A DNA stretch of 6,515 bases, taken from DASUBN01 sp035691665 (lineage in GTDB: Bacteria; Pseudomonadota; Gammaproteobacteria; Natronospirales; REEB76). The stretch is from positions 1 to 6,515 of the forward strand of contig DASSIS010000157.1 of assembly GCA_035691665.1 (NCBI GenBank), given 5' to 3'. Shown one piece after another: positions 1-5,671 of this stretch. Both the position numbers and the translations under genes were made by a program. The notes below the pieces were generated by a model. That model did not search any database, was not told where the DNA came from, and saw nothing but the letters and a program-made list of their open reading frames with translations. The stretch's first letter is position 1. Every line of letters starts with the position of its first letter.

Positions 1-590
1 ACGAACAGCGGCATCTTGAGCAGCGTCATTTTGGGGGCGCGCAGGTTGAGGATGGTGGCGATCACGTTGATCGCGCCCATCACCGAGCTGATGCCCATCA
101 TGTGCACCGCGAAGATCACGAACGGGAAGGCGGTGCCGGTCTGCAGCATCAGCGGCGGATACATGGTCCAGCCGCCGGCCGGGCCGCCGCCGGGCATGAG
201 CATGGTGCCGAGCAGCAGGGTGAAGGCGAACGGCAGGATCCAGAAGCTCCAGTTGTTCATGCGCGGCAGCGCCATGTCCGGCGCGCCGATCATCATGGGG
301 ATCATCCAGTTCGCCAGGCCCACGAAGGCCGGCATGATGGCGCCGAAGATCATGACCAGCGCATGCATGGTGGTGAACTCGTTGAAGGTCACCGGGTCCA
401 CGAACTGCATGCCGGGCTTGAACAGCTCGGCGCGGATCACCATGGCGAAGCTGCCGCCGATGAAGAACATCAGCAGGCTGAAGCACAGGTACAGGGTACC
501 GATGTCCTTGTGGTTGGTGGTGGTGATCCAGCGCCAGATCCCGCGCGGGTGATCGCTGTGGTTGTCGTGTGCCGTGGCGGCGTTGCTCAT
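1..590 (-). CDS. coxA: Cytochrome c oxidase subunit I, N-terminal part (truncated by window edge)
   Basis: Catalytic heme-copper subunit of an aa3/caa3-type terminal oxidase in the inner membrane, which reduces O2 to water and pumps protons. The window shows the first 196 codons; the frame is open to base 3 and the rest lies beyond the left edge. The start is ATG at 590-588, with GGAGAG seven bases upstream. Visible motifs: TTTNHKDIG (residues 23-31) before helix 1; FTTMHALVMIFGAIMPAF, where His76 is the expected low-spin heme a ligand; IGAPDMALPRMNN (101-113), with Asp105 and Asn112 matching D-channel entrance residues of A-family oxidases; and GGWTMYPPL (139-147). FVGLANW (89-95) is one residue shorter than the mitochondrial GGFGNW, which I recall as usual in proteobacterial CoxA. 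The heme a3/CuB ligands lie outside the window, so completeness is unknown. It follows coxB by 21 nt in the same operon. Confidence 0.97.
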   Translation of the reverse strand, partial: MSNAATAHDNHSDHPRGIWRWITTTNHKDIGTLYLCFSLLMFFIGGSFAMVIRAELFKPGMQFVDPVTFNEFTTMHALVMIFGAIMPAFVGLANWMIPMMIGAPDMALPRMNNWSFWILPFAFTLLLGTMLMPGGGPAGGWTMYPPLMLQTGTAFPFVIFAVHMMGISSVMGAINVIATILNLRAPKMTLLKMPLF

Positions 591-597
591 GTGCGTG

Positions 598-603
598 CTC
601 TCC
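598..603 (-). promoter_or_regulatory. Ribosome binding site of coxA
   Basis: GGAGAG read on the minus strand, seven bases before the coxA ATG and inside the 21-nt coxB-coxA spacer. It supports the chosen start and independent initiation of coxA on the shared transcript. Confidence 0.75.
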
Positions 604-611
604 GGATCCGT

Positions 612-1922
612 TTAGCGTGCGGCCTTGATGTCTTCGGGTTTCACGAGGTCGCCCTTGTGGTTGCCGAAGGCATTGCGCTCATAGGTGATGACGGCGGCCA
701 GGTCGATGTCGCTCAGCATGTTGCCCCAGGCCGGCATGATGCCCTTGCCCTTCAGCACCAGCTGGATGTGCGCGGCCAGCGGGCCGTTGGGGATCTCGCC
801 GCGGGCGATGGCCTTGGCGCCGATGGCCTTGTTGCCGGTGCCATCCGCCATGTGGCAGCTGGCGCAGTTCGCGTCATAGACCTGCTTGCCCTTGGCCATG
901 GCGGTCGCCATGTCCCAGGCCGGCGCGGCGGCGGATGCAGCAGCCGCGGCAGGCTTCGGAGCCGGGGCGCTGGGCGCTGCGGGGGCGGGAGCAGATTTCG
1001 CCGGGGCCGCGGCGGCGGTCTGCGGCGCCATCAGGCTGCCGAAGCTCGTCTGCTCGAACACCACCGGGCTGCCGTTGTCCTCGAGCGAGCCGTCGAAGGG
1101 GCTCACGTATTTGCCGTTCGCGGCCTTCATGGCGCTCACCCAGGCCTTGTAGTCGGCCGGGGTCTTGGCCACCACCACGATGGGCATGAAGCCATGCCAG
1201 CGGCCGCAGAGCTCGGCGCAGGCGCCGCGGTACACGCCGGGGGTCTCCACCTTGATCCATTCTTCATTGATGAAGCCGGGGTTGGCGTCGGTCTTGCCGC
1301 CGAAGTCCGGCATCCACCAGGAGTGGATCACGTCGTCAGAGGTGATGAGCAGGCGGATCTTCTCGCCGGTGGGCACCACGAAGGGGTGGTCCACATCGCG
1401 CAGGTAGTTGGGGACGCTCGCCGGATCGATGCCGGAATGGAGCTGGCTCGCCTTGTCGCTGTCCTTGGCGAGCATGCTGAAGTAGCTGAAACCGTCCTGC
1501 AGGTAGTCGTACTGCCACTTCCACTGGTAGCCGACGATCTTGACGCTCATATCCGGGTCGCTGGTGTCGGCCATGCGCACCAGCACCTTGGCGGCGGGGA
1601 TGGCCATGGCCACCAGGATGATCACCGGCACGATGGTCCAGGCGATCTCGAGGGTGGTGCTCTCGTGGAACTGAGCGGCCTTGGCGCCGGCAGCCTTGCG
1701 ATGGAAAACGATGGCCCAGAGCATCGCGCCGAACACGAAGAACGCGATGCCGCAGCACACGTAGAACACCATCATGTGCAGGTCGTAGACATCATGGCTG
1801 ACCGGGGTCACGCCCTCGGGCAGGTTGTAGGCCGAATCGGCGGCGCGGGCAGCCCCGGCCGCGAGCATGGCCCCGAGGACCAGAACGGCACCCGCCGCTT
1901 TCTTGATTGTGTGGAAGACCAT
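612..1922 (-). CDS. coxB: Cytochrome c oxidase subunit II with fused C-terminal cytochrome c domain
   Basis: Periplasm-facing subunit that takes electrons from a c-type cytochrome through CuA and passes them to subunit I. Its 436 residues are longer than a plain subunit II of roughly 250-300 because of a C-terminal heme domain. In order: Sec signal peptide 1-27 (lysines 7-8, hydrophobic stretch, probable cleavage after ARA); membrane helices at about 52-74 and 92-112; the aromatic patch GYQWKWQYDY (131-140); the CuA cupredoxin domain with ligands His200, Cys235, Glu237, Cys239, His243 and Met246 in CAELCGRWHGFM; an Ala/Pro linker (301-335); and a cytochrome c domain (about 338-420) with CASCH (353-357) and the probable axial Met396 in GIMPAWG. 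No key ligand is missing. The start ATG at 1922 gives the complete signal peptide and has AGGAG ten bases upstream. It heads the oxidase operon, with coxA 21 nt downstream. Confidence 0.98.
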   Translation of the reverse strand: MVFHTIKKAAGAVLVLGAMLAAGAARAADSAYNLPEGVTPVSHDVYDLHMMVFYVCCGIAFFVFGAMLWAIVFHRKAAGAKAAQFHESTTLEIAWTIVPVIILVAMAIPAAKVLVRMADTSDPDMSVKIVGYQWKWQYDYLQDGFSYFSMLAKDSDKASQLHSGIDPASVPNYLRDVDHPFVVPTGEKIRLLITSDDVIHSWWMPDFGGKTDANPGFINEEWIKVETPGVYRGACAELCGRWHGFMPIVVVAKTPADYKAWVSAMKAANGKYVSPFDGSLEDNGSPVVFEQTSFGSLMAPQTAAAAPAKSAPAPAAPSAPAPKPAAAAASAAAPAWDMATAMAKGKQVYDANCASCHMADGTGNKAIGAKAIARGEIPNGPLAAHIQLVLKGKGIMPAWGNMLSDIDLAAVITYERNAFGNHKGDLVKPEDIKAAR

Positions 1923-1932
1923 GCGATCGTCA

Positions 1933-1937
1933 CTCCT
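1933..1937 (-). promoter_or_regulatory. Ribosome binding site of coxB
   Basis: AGGAG on the minus strand, ten bases before the coxB ATG. The spacing is slightly long but usable. It supports the start that gives CoxB its full signal peptide. Confidence 0.7.
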
Positions 1938-2045
1938 GCTGGCTGTCTTGCCGCGTGGCGCGGGCCGGCGGTGCCGGTTGTCGAGAGAAGCTGCATCCCC
2001 TCCGGGCTCGCCCGGCCCGAAAACCGCCGTCGGACTGGCTGTCCG

Positions 2046-2129
2046 CCGGGGAAAATCAGGCGGCGTATGCTACCGCATGGCCCCCGCGCGGCGCAACGGA
2101 GCGCCGGCGTAACCTCACGTTTTCCCCGG
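2046..2129. repeat. Spaced inverted repeat flanking the candidate coxB promoter
   Basis: CCGGGGAAAA at 2046-2055 is the exact reverse complement of TTTTCCCCGG at 2120-2129. The arms are 10 bp and 64 bases apart, and the match does not extend further. The arms lie on either side of the candidate -10/-35 pair. They could be paired binding sites for one regulator or the base of a long stem in the leader. I do not recognise the motif as a known operator. Confidence 0.7.
2067..2096 (-). promoter_or_regulatory. Candidate sigma70-type promoter for coxB (weak)
   Basis: On the minus strand, TTGCGC (2096-2091) and TAGCAT (2072-2067) lie 18 bases apart, matching the -35 and -10 consensus at 3/6 and 4/6. 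It would start transcription near base 2060 and leave a leader of about 138 nt before coxB. It is the best pair I found in the gap, but such matches are easy to find by chance. Its position between the arms of an inverted repeat (2046-2055/2120-2129) is the only added support. Confidence 0.3.
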
Positions 2130-2140
2130 AGATTTGCCGA

Positions 2141-2163
2141 GTTTGCTCAACGATTGAGCAAAC
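2141..2163. repeat. Perfect hairpin at the 3' end of bioD
   Basis: GTTTGCTCAA (2141-2150) and TTGAGCAAAC (2154-2163) are perfect reverse complements around a 3-nt loop. The bioD stop codon TGA (2149-2147) lies in one arm and the last codons of BioD in the other. The stem is less GC-rich than its surroundings. Neither strand has a T run after it, so it is not a standard intrinsic terminator. It may stabilise the 3' end of the bio transcript, attenuate read-through, or be a protein site. The structure is certain; the role is unknown. Confidence 0.85.
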
Positions 2164-2833
2164 GTCGGCATGCCGTCATGAGTTCCTCGGCCACGGCGGC
2201 GACACCCGCTTTGGGTGCATGCGGCAGACGCCCGAGCAGGGGCGCGTGCAACTCCGCTTCCAGGGTGGCGAGGTTGGCTTCGGGCCGCTCGAAGGCGGGG
2301 TCGATGGCGTTCGCCACCCAGCCCGCGAGCGTGAAGCCGTCGGTCCTGAGCGCCCGGGCGGTGAGCGCTGCGTGGTTGAGGCAACCCAGACGCATGCCCA
2401 CCACCAGGATCACCGGCAGATCCAATTCCCGGGCCAGGTCCGGCAGTTCCAACATGGGGGAGAGCGGGACCTGCCAGCCCCCCACTCCCTCCACCACCAC
2501 CGTGTCGGCTCCCTTACAGAGTTCCGAGTAGGCAGCGAGCAAGCTATCCATGCTCACCTCCACGCCCGCGTCCATGGCGGCGAGGTGCGGCGCGACGGCG
2601 GGGGCGAAGCAATAGGGATTCACGAGCCCGTAGGCGCGCTTCTCGCTCGCGGCGGATTGGAGCAGGAGCGCGTCTTCGTTGCGCAGGCCCTCCGGCGTCA
2701 TGGCGGCACCGCTCGCCACGGGTTTCATGCCCACGCTCTTGCGTCCGAGTTTGGCGCAGGCCTTGAGCAGCCCCGCGCTCACCCGCGTCTTGCCGATGCC
2801 GGTATCGGTGCCGGTGACGAAGAAACCCTCCAT
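2147..2833 (-). CDS. bioD: ATP-dependent dethiobiotin synthetase BioD
   Basis: Cytosolic enzyme that carboxylates 7,8-diaminopelargonate with CO2 and ATP and closes the ureido ring to form dethiobiotin, the step before BioB. It has 228 residues, the normal family length. It opens with FFVTGTDTGIGKT, a P-loop at residues 8-16 with Lys15 and Thr16. It then shows GMKPVASG with Lys37 and Ser41, NEDALLL with Asp54, VVVEGVGGW with Glu115 as the Mg2+ ligand, and WVANAIDP with Asn175 in the adenine pocket. These positions coincide with the E. coli numbering as I recall it. The ATG at 2833 shares its A with the bioC stop (TGATG), so translation is probably coupled. There is only a weak purine-rich stretch upstream. 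It is the last gene of the bio cluster, and its stop codon sits inside a perfect hairpin. Confidence 0.97.
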   Translation of the reverse strand: MEGFFVTGTDTGIGKTRVSAGLLKACAKLGRKSVGMKPVASGAAMTPEGLRNEDALLLQSAASEKRAYGLVNPYCFAPAVAPHLAAMDAGVEVSMDSLLAAYSELCKGADTVVVEGVGGWQVPLSPMLELPDLARELDLPVILVVGMRLGCLNHAALTARALRTDGFTLAGWVANAIDPAFERPEANLATLEAELHAPLLGRLPHAPKAGVAAVAEELMTACRRLLNR

Positions 2834-3687
2834 CAGGATCCGCCCTTGCCGAGGGCGGCGGTGGGCATGAACTTCGGTGCCCAGGCGGTGCCGTACACCA
2901 CTTCATAAGTGGCGGGCAGACGGCCGTCGCGCCGCCACTTCTCATAGGCTCGTCCCAAGGCCGCCAGGCGGCCGGGCCCGGTGAGCCCGCGCCCACGCCC
3001 GGCGGTGACGTTGTGAGCACCGATGCGCTTGAGGTCGCGCATGAGCGCGGTCGCATCGGCGTAAGTCATGGTCAGGTGCTCCACGTCCATCACCGGTTCC
3101 ACGAAACCGGCGCGGATGAGCGCATCGCCCACGTCGTGCATGTCCAGGAAACGGTTCACGTGGTTGTAGCCGTCCACCTCCTGCCAGGCGGCGCGCAGCT
3201 CCTTGAGGGTGTCGGGCCCCAAGGTGCTGAACAGGAGCAGGCCGTGGGGCTTCAGTAGGCGGCGCCACTCGAGCAGCGTCGCATCCAGGTCCTCGCACCA
3301 CTGCAGGATGAGACTCGCGTAGATGAGATCGAAACCCTGCGCCGCGAAAGGCAGTGCCTCTGCATCGGCGCAGACGAAACCGGCGCGCTTCCGCCAGGGG
3401 ACATACCAGGGCCGCTGGCGCGCGAACTTGAGCATGTTGGGCGCGAGGTCCACGCCGATCACCTGGGCCGCGGGATAGCGCTGCACCAGGGTCCTCGTCG
3501 GGCGGCCGGTGCCGCAACCCACGTCCAGCACCCGTCCAGGCGCGAGGGTCGTGAGTTCCAACCGCTCCAGGAGCCGCTCGCCCACCTCCCGCTGCAGCAC
3601 CGCCGCCGCATCGTAGTCCGGCGCGGCCTTATCGAAGGCTTTGCGCACCGCCGCCCGGTCCAGGCTGAACTCATCGGCGGCGTTCAC
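2833..3687 (-). CDS. bioC: Malonyl-ACP O-methyltransferase BioC
   Basis: SAM-dependent methyltransferase that methylates the free carboxyl of malonyl-ACP, letting it pass through fatty acid elongation to pimeloyl-ACP methyl ester. It has 284 residues, within the BioC range. The N-terminal part RAAVRKAFDKAAPDYD (11-26) followed by LQREVGERLLERL (31-43) is typical of BioC. SAM motif I is VLDVGCGTGRPT (53-64), with GVD (78-80) at the end of the next strand. FDLIYASLILQW (119-130) and LLKPHGLLLFST (144-155) are later core strands. LMRDLKRIGAHN (215-226) is a BioC-type C-terminal segment. The start is GTG at 3687, overlapping the bioH stop in GTGA, with GGAG nine bases upstream; no ATG fits better. 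It is the only non-ATG start that can be seen here. The gene order bioH-bioC-bioD separates it from generic methyltransferases. Confidence 0.95.
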   Translation of the reverse strand: MNAADEFSLDRAAVRKAFDKAAPDYDAAAVLQREVGERLLERLELTTLAPGRVLDVGCGTGRPTRTLVQRYPAAQVIGVDLAPNMLKFARQRPWYVPWRKRAGFVCADAEALPFAAQGFDLIYASLILQWCEDLDATLLEWRRLLKPHGLLLFSTLGPDTLKELRAAWQEVDGYNHVNRFLDMHDVGDALIRAGFVEPVMDVEHLTMTYADATALMRDLKRIGAHNVTAGRGRGLTGPGRLAALGRAYEKWRRDGRLPATYEVVYGTAWAPKFMPTAALGKGGS

Positions 3688-4496
3688 GACAGGTTTCTCC
3701 GTCGTGCCGGCCGTCCGCCATCTAGCCCTTGCATGAAGCCCGTGACCGCGGCGATGAAATCCTCCGGGTGGGAGAGGAAAGGCGCGTGGGCGCTCTTGGG
3801 GATGAGCTGCAATCTGACACCGGGGATGCTTTGCGCCAGTGCTACGCTTGCAGCCGGCGGCGTGAGGCGGTCGTAACCGCCGGCGATGACGAGGGTGGGT
3901 GACGCTATGCGCGCGAGTTCGGCGCGCAGGTCGCTCGTCCGCAGCAGATCGAGGCCGGCGGCGAGGGATGCGCCGTCGGGCTCGCCCCGGGCGAAGAGCG
4001 CATCCCGCAACTGGCGCAAAGCGCCGCGCGCGGCTTCGTCGCCCCGCACCTGGAGCGAGAGGAAACGCTGCAGGGTCTCCTTATAGTCCCAGCCTAGGCC
4101 CGCGGCGAACTCCTGCAGCTGTTCCGGGGGCATGGCGTCCAGCCAGCCCGGCGCCGTGACGAAACGCGGCGTGGTGTTGGCGAGGATCAGCCCGCGTAAT
4201 CTCCGGGGTGCGTCCAGGGCGGCGCGCTGGGCGATCAAGCCACCCAGGGACCAGCCGAGCCACACCGCCTGCTCCGGCACCGAGGCGAGCACTTCCCCGG
4301 CCACCTCCGAAAGCGCGCCGGACATGGGCTTCGCGCGGCTCAGTCCATGACCCGGCAGATCCACCCGCGTGACACGGAAACCGGTCACCAACCTCTCCAG
4401 CACGCTCTCCCAGATGCCGCCGTGCAGGCCCCAGCCGTGCAGCAGCACGAGATCTGAGCCCTGCCCTTGCGTCTCTATATGTAGAGGCCCGGCCAT
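3684..4496 (-). CDS. bioH: Pimeloyl-[ACP] methyl ester esterase BioH
   Basis: Alpha/beta hydrolase that removes the methyl group from pimeloyl-ACP methyl ester, ending the chain-extension phase and yielding pimeloyl-ACP for BioF. It has 270 residues against about 256 in E. coli; the extra length is mainly a C-terminal Arg-rich tail. Visible features are the oxyanion-hole strand VLLHGWGLHGGIW (17-29), DLPGHGLS (46-53), nucleophile elbow GWSLGG with Ser83, Asp209 in GGYDRLTP, and His237 in KSAHAPFLSHP, a complete catalytic triad. Lid arginines 144, 157 and 161 appear to line up with ACP-contact arginines of E. coli BioH (alignment from memory). The ATG at 4496 shares its A with the bioF stop (TGATG). 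No good ribosome binding site precedes it, so coupling to bioF is likely. The frame stays open upstream, but that part is antiphase to bioF and lacks family character. Codons 5-7 include rare-looking CTA and ATA. Confidence 0.93.
   Translation of the reverse strand: MAGPLHIETQGQGSDLVLLHGWGLHGGIWESVLERLVTGFRVTRVDLPGHGLSRAKPMSGALSEVAGEVLASVPEQAVWLGWSLGGLIAQRAALDAPRRLRGLILANTTPRFVTAPGWLDAMPPEQLQEFAAGLGWDYKETLQRFLSLQVRGDEAARGALRQLRDALFARGEPDGASLAAGLDLLRTSDLRAELARIASPTLVIAGGYDRLTPPAASVALAQSIPGVRLQLIPKSAHAPFLSHPEDFIAAVTGFMQGLDGGRPARRRNLS
3697..3700 (-). promoter_or_regulatory. Ribosome binding site deciding the GTG start of bioC
   Basis: GGAG on the minus strand inside the end of bioH, nine bases before the GTG at 3687. 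It supports GTG as the true bioC start and explains how bioC is initiated within the four-base overlap. Confidence 0.6.
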
Positions 4497-5671
4497 CAGT
4501 GGCGACTCGCGGTCTTCAAGGCATCCAGGAGACGGTCCACGTGGGCCTCCTCGTGGGCGGCCGTGAGGGTGATGCGCAGGCGCGCCGTGCCCGCGGGCAC
4601 CGTGGGCGGGCGTATGGCCGCCACGAGCACCCCCTGTTCCTTGAGCTTCCGGGAGAGCATGAGTGCATCCGCGCTCTCGCCCACCAGCAAGGGCTGGATG
4701 GCAGTGACCGAGGGGAGGAGTTCGATATCGAGTTGTGCCGCGCCTTCGCGGAAACGCACGATGAGCGCCTTGAGCTTCTCGCGTCGCCAACTCTCCGCAT
4801 GCATGAGCTTCAAGGCCGCCCGCCCCGCTTCCGCCAAGGCCGGCGGGGTGGCGGTCGTATATATATAGGTGCGTGCGGACTGGATCAGGGTCTCGATCAG
4901 GGCCTCGCTGCCGGCGACGAAAGCGCCGAACGTGCCGCAAGCCTTGCCCAGGGTGCCCATGAGCACCGGCACCTCCGTAGCGCCGAGGCCGTGATGCTCC
5001 AGGCTGCCGCGCCCCTGGTCGCCGAGCACGCCGAAGCCGTGGGCATCGTCCACCATGAGGAAGGCCCCGACCGCATCCGCTGCCTGCTTGAGTTCCGGCA
5101 GGGGCGCCACATCCCCGTCCATGCTGAACACACCGTCGGTCATCACGAGGCTGCGTCCGCCTGCATCCGCCACGAGATGCCGCTTGAGATCGGCCACGTC
5201 GGCGTGGGTATAGCGGGCGAAACGCGCGCCGGAGAGCAAGCCTGCGTCCAAGAGAGAAGCATGGTTGAGCCGGTCCTCCAGTACCCGGTCGCCACGTTTC
5301 AGCAATGCCGAAGCCACTCCCAGGTTCGCCATGTAACCGCTGGAGAAGAGCAGCGCCCGCTGCCGGCCCGTGAACGCGGCCAGTTCCTCCTCGAAGGCAT
5401 GATGGGCACGGCTATGGCCCGTGACGAGGTGGGCCGCGCCGCTGCCCGTGCCGTGCTCCTCGAGACCGCGCTGCAGCGCCTGCGCGAGCGCCGGATGGGC
5501 CGCGAGACCCAGATAGTCGTTGCTGGAGAAATTGAGGTAGCGCCGGCCTTCCAGGGCGATCTCGGGCCCCTGGGGGCCCTCCACGACGCGCCTCAGCCGG
5601 TAGAGGGATTGTTCCTTGAGCGCGTCGAGCCTAGGCGCGAGCTCCGCATCAAGTCGCGCGCTGTTCGTCAT
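4496..5671 (-). CDS. bioF: 8-amino-7-oxononanoate synthase BioF (PLP-dependent)
   Basis: Cytosolic PLP enzyme of the alpha-oxoamine synthase family. It condenses L-alanine with a pimeloyl thioester (pimeloyl-ACP in this BioC/BioH pathway), releasing CO2 and giving KAPA. Its 391 residues match the family (E. coli 384). Visible features are NFSSNDYLGLAAHP (47-60), the Gly-rich GTGSGAAHLVTGHS (74-87), LFSSGYMANLG (108-118), His137 in LNHASL stacking on the cofactor, Asp208 and His211 in VDDAHGFGVLG, Lys243 in GTLGKACGTFGA forming the internal aldimine, and TYIYTTATPPA (268-278). The ATG at 5671 lies 23 nt inside the end of bioB. The frame continues open upstream, but that part is antiphase to bioB and the family starts close to this Met. 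Only a weak GAGG is visible, very near the ATG, so coupling to bioB translation is likely. Confidence 0.97.
   Translation of the reverse strand: MTNSARLDAELAPRLDALKEQSLYRLRRVVEGPQGPEIALEGRRYLNFSSNDYLGLAAHPALAQALQRGLEEHGTGSGAAHLVTGHSRAHHAFEEELAAFTGRQRALLFSSGYMANLGVASALLKRGDRVLEDRLNHASLLDAGLLSGARFARYTHADVADLKRHLVADAGGRSLVMTDGVFSMDGDVAPLPELKQAADAVGAFLMVDDAHGFGVLGDQGRGSLEHHGLGATEVPVLMGTLGKACGTFGAFVAGSEALIETLIQSARTYIYTTATPPALAEAGRAALKLMHAESWRREKLKALIVRFREGAAQLDIELLPSVTAIQPLLVGESADALMLSRKLKEQGVLVAAIRPPTVPAGTARLRITLTAAHEEAHVDRLLDALKTASRH

Larger units (their letters stand above)
1923..2146. other. Intergenic gap between the biotin and oxidase operons
   Basis: These 224 bases hold no credible gene: open frames crossing them are antisense to coxB or bioD and have no family signature. 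They should contain the coxB promoter and leader. Visible structure includes one arm of the hairpin that crosses the bioD stop, an inverted repeat at 2046-2055/2120-2129, a short GC palindrome at 2002-2015 (CCGGGC arms, 2-nt gap), a small 5-bp GC hairpin at 1951-1963 close to the coxB ribosome binding site, and a weak promoter-like pair. No run of T follows any hairpin on either strand, so I see no standard intrinsic terminator. Confidence 0.85.

Noticed and set aside
2002..2015. GC palindrome CCGGGC-TC-GCCCGG as a terminator before coxB
   Set aside because: The loop is only two bases (four if the inner pair opens), and no T run follows on the minus strand. It is probably chance in GC-rich DNA.
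2141..2163. Hairpin as a standard Rho-independent terminator, or as a BirA, BioR or FNR/Anr site
   Set aside because: No T run follows on either strand. The arms match neither the BirA or BioR operator consensus I know nor the TTGAT-N4-ATCAA pattern of FNR-type proteins.
102..2531. Very long open frame on the plus strand (over 800 codons), rich in His, Gly and Arg
   Set aside because: It is antisense to coxA, coxB and bioD, which have full family motifs. It has low-complexity composition and no recognisable domain. Long antisense frames are expected in high-GC sequence with few A/T-rich stops.
4497..4940. Possible N-terminal extension of bioH
   Set aside because: The upstream part overlaps bioF in another frame and is low-complexity. 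The ATG at 4496 sits in a TGATG junction, and the hydrolase fold begins directly after it.
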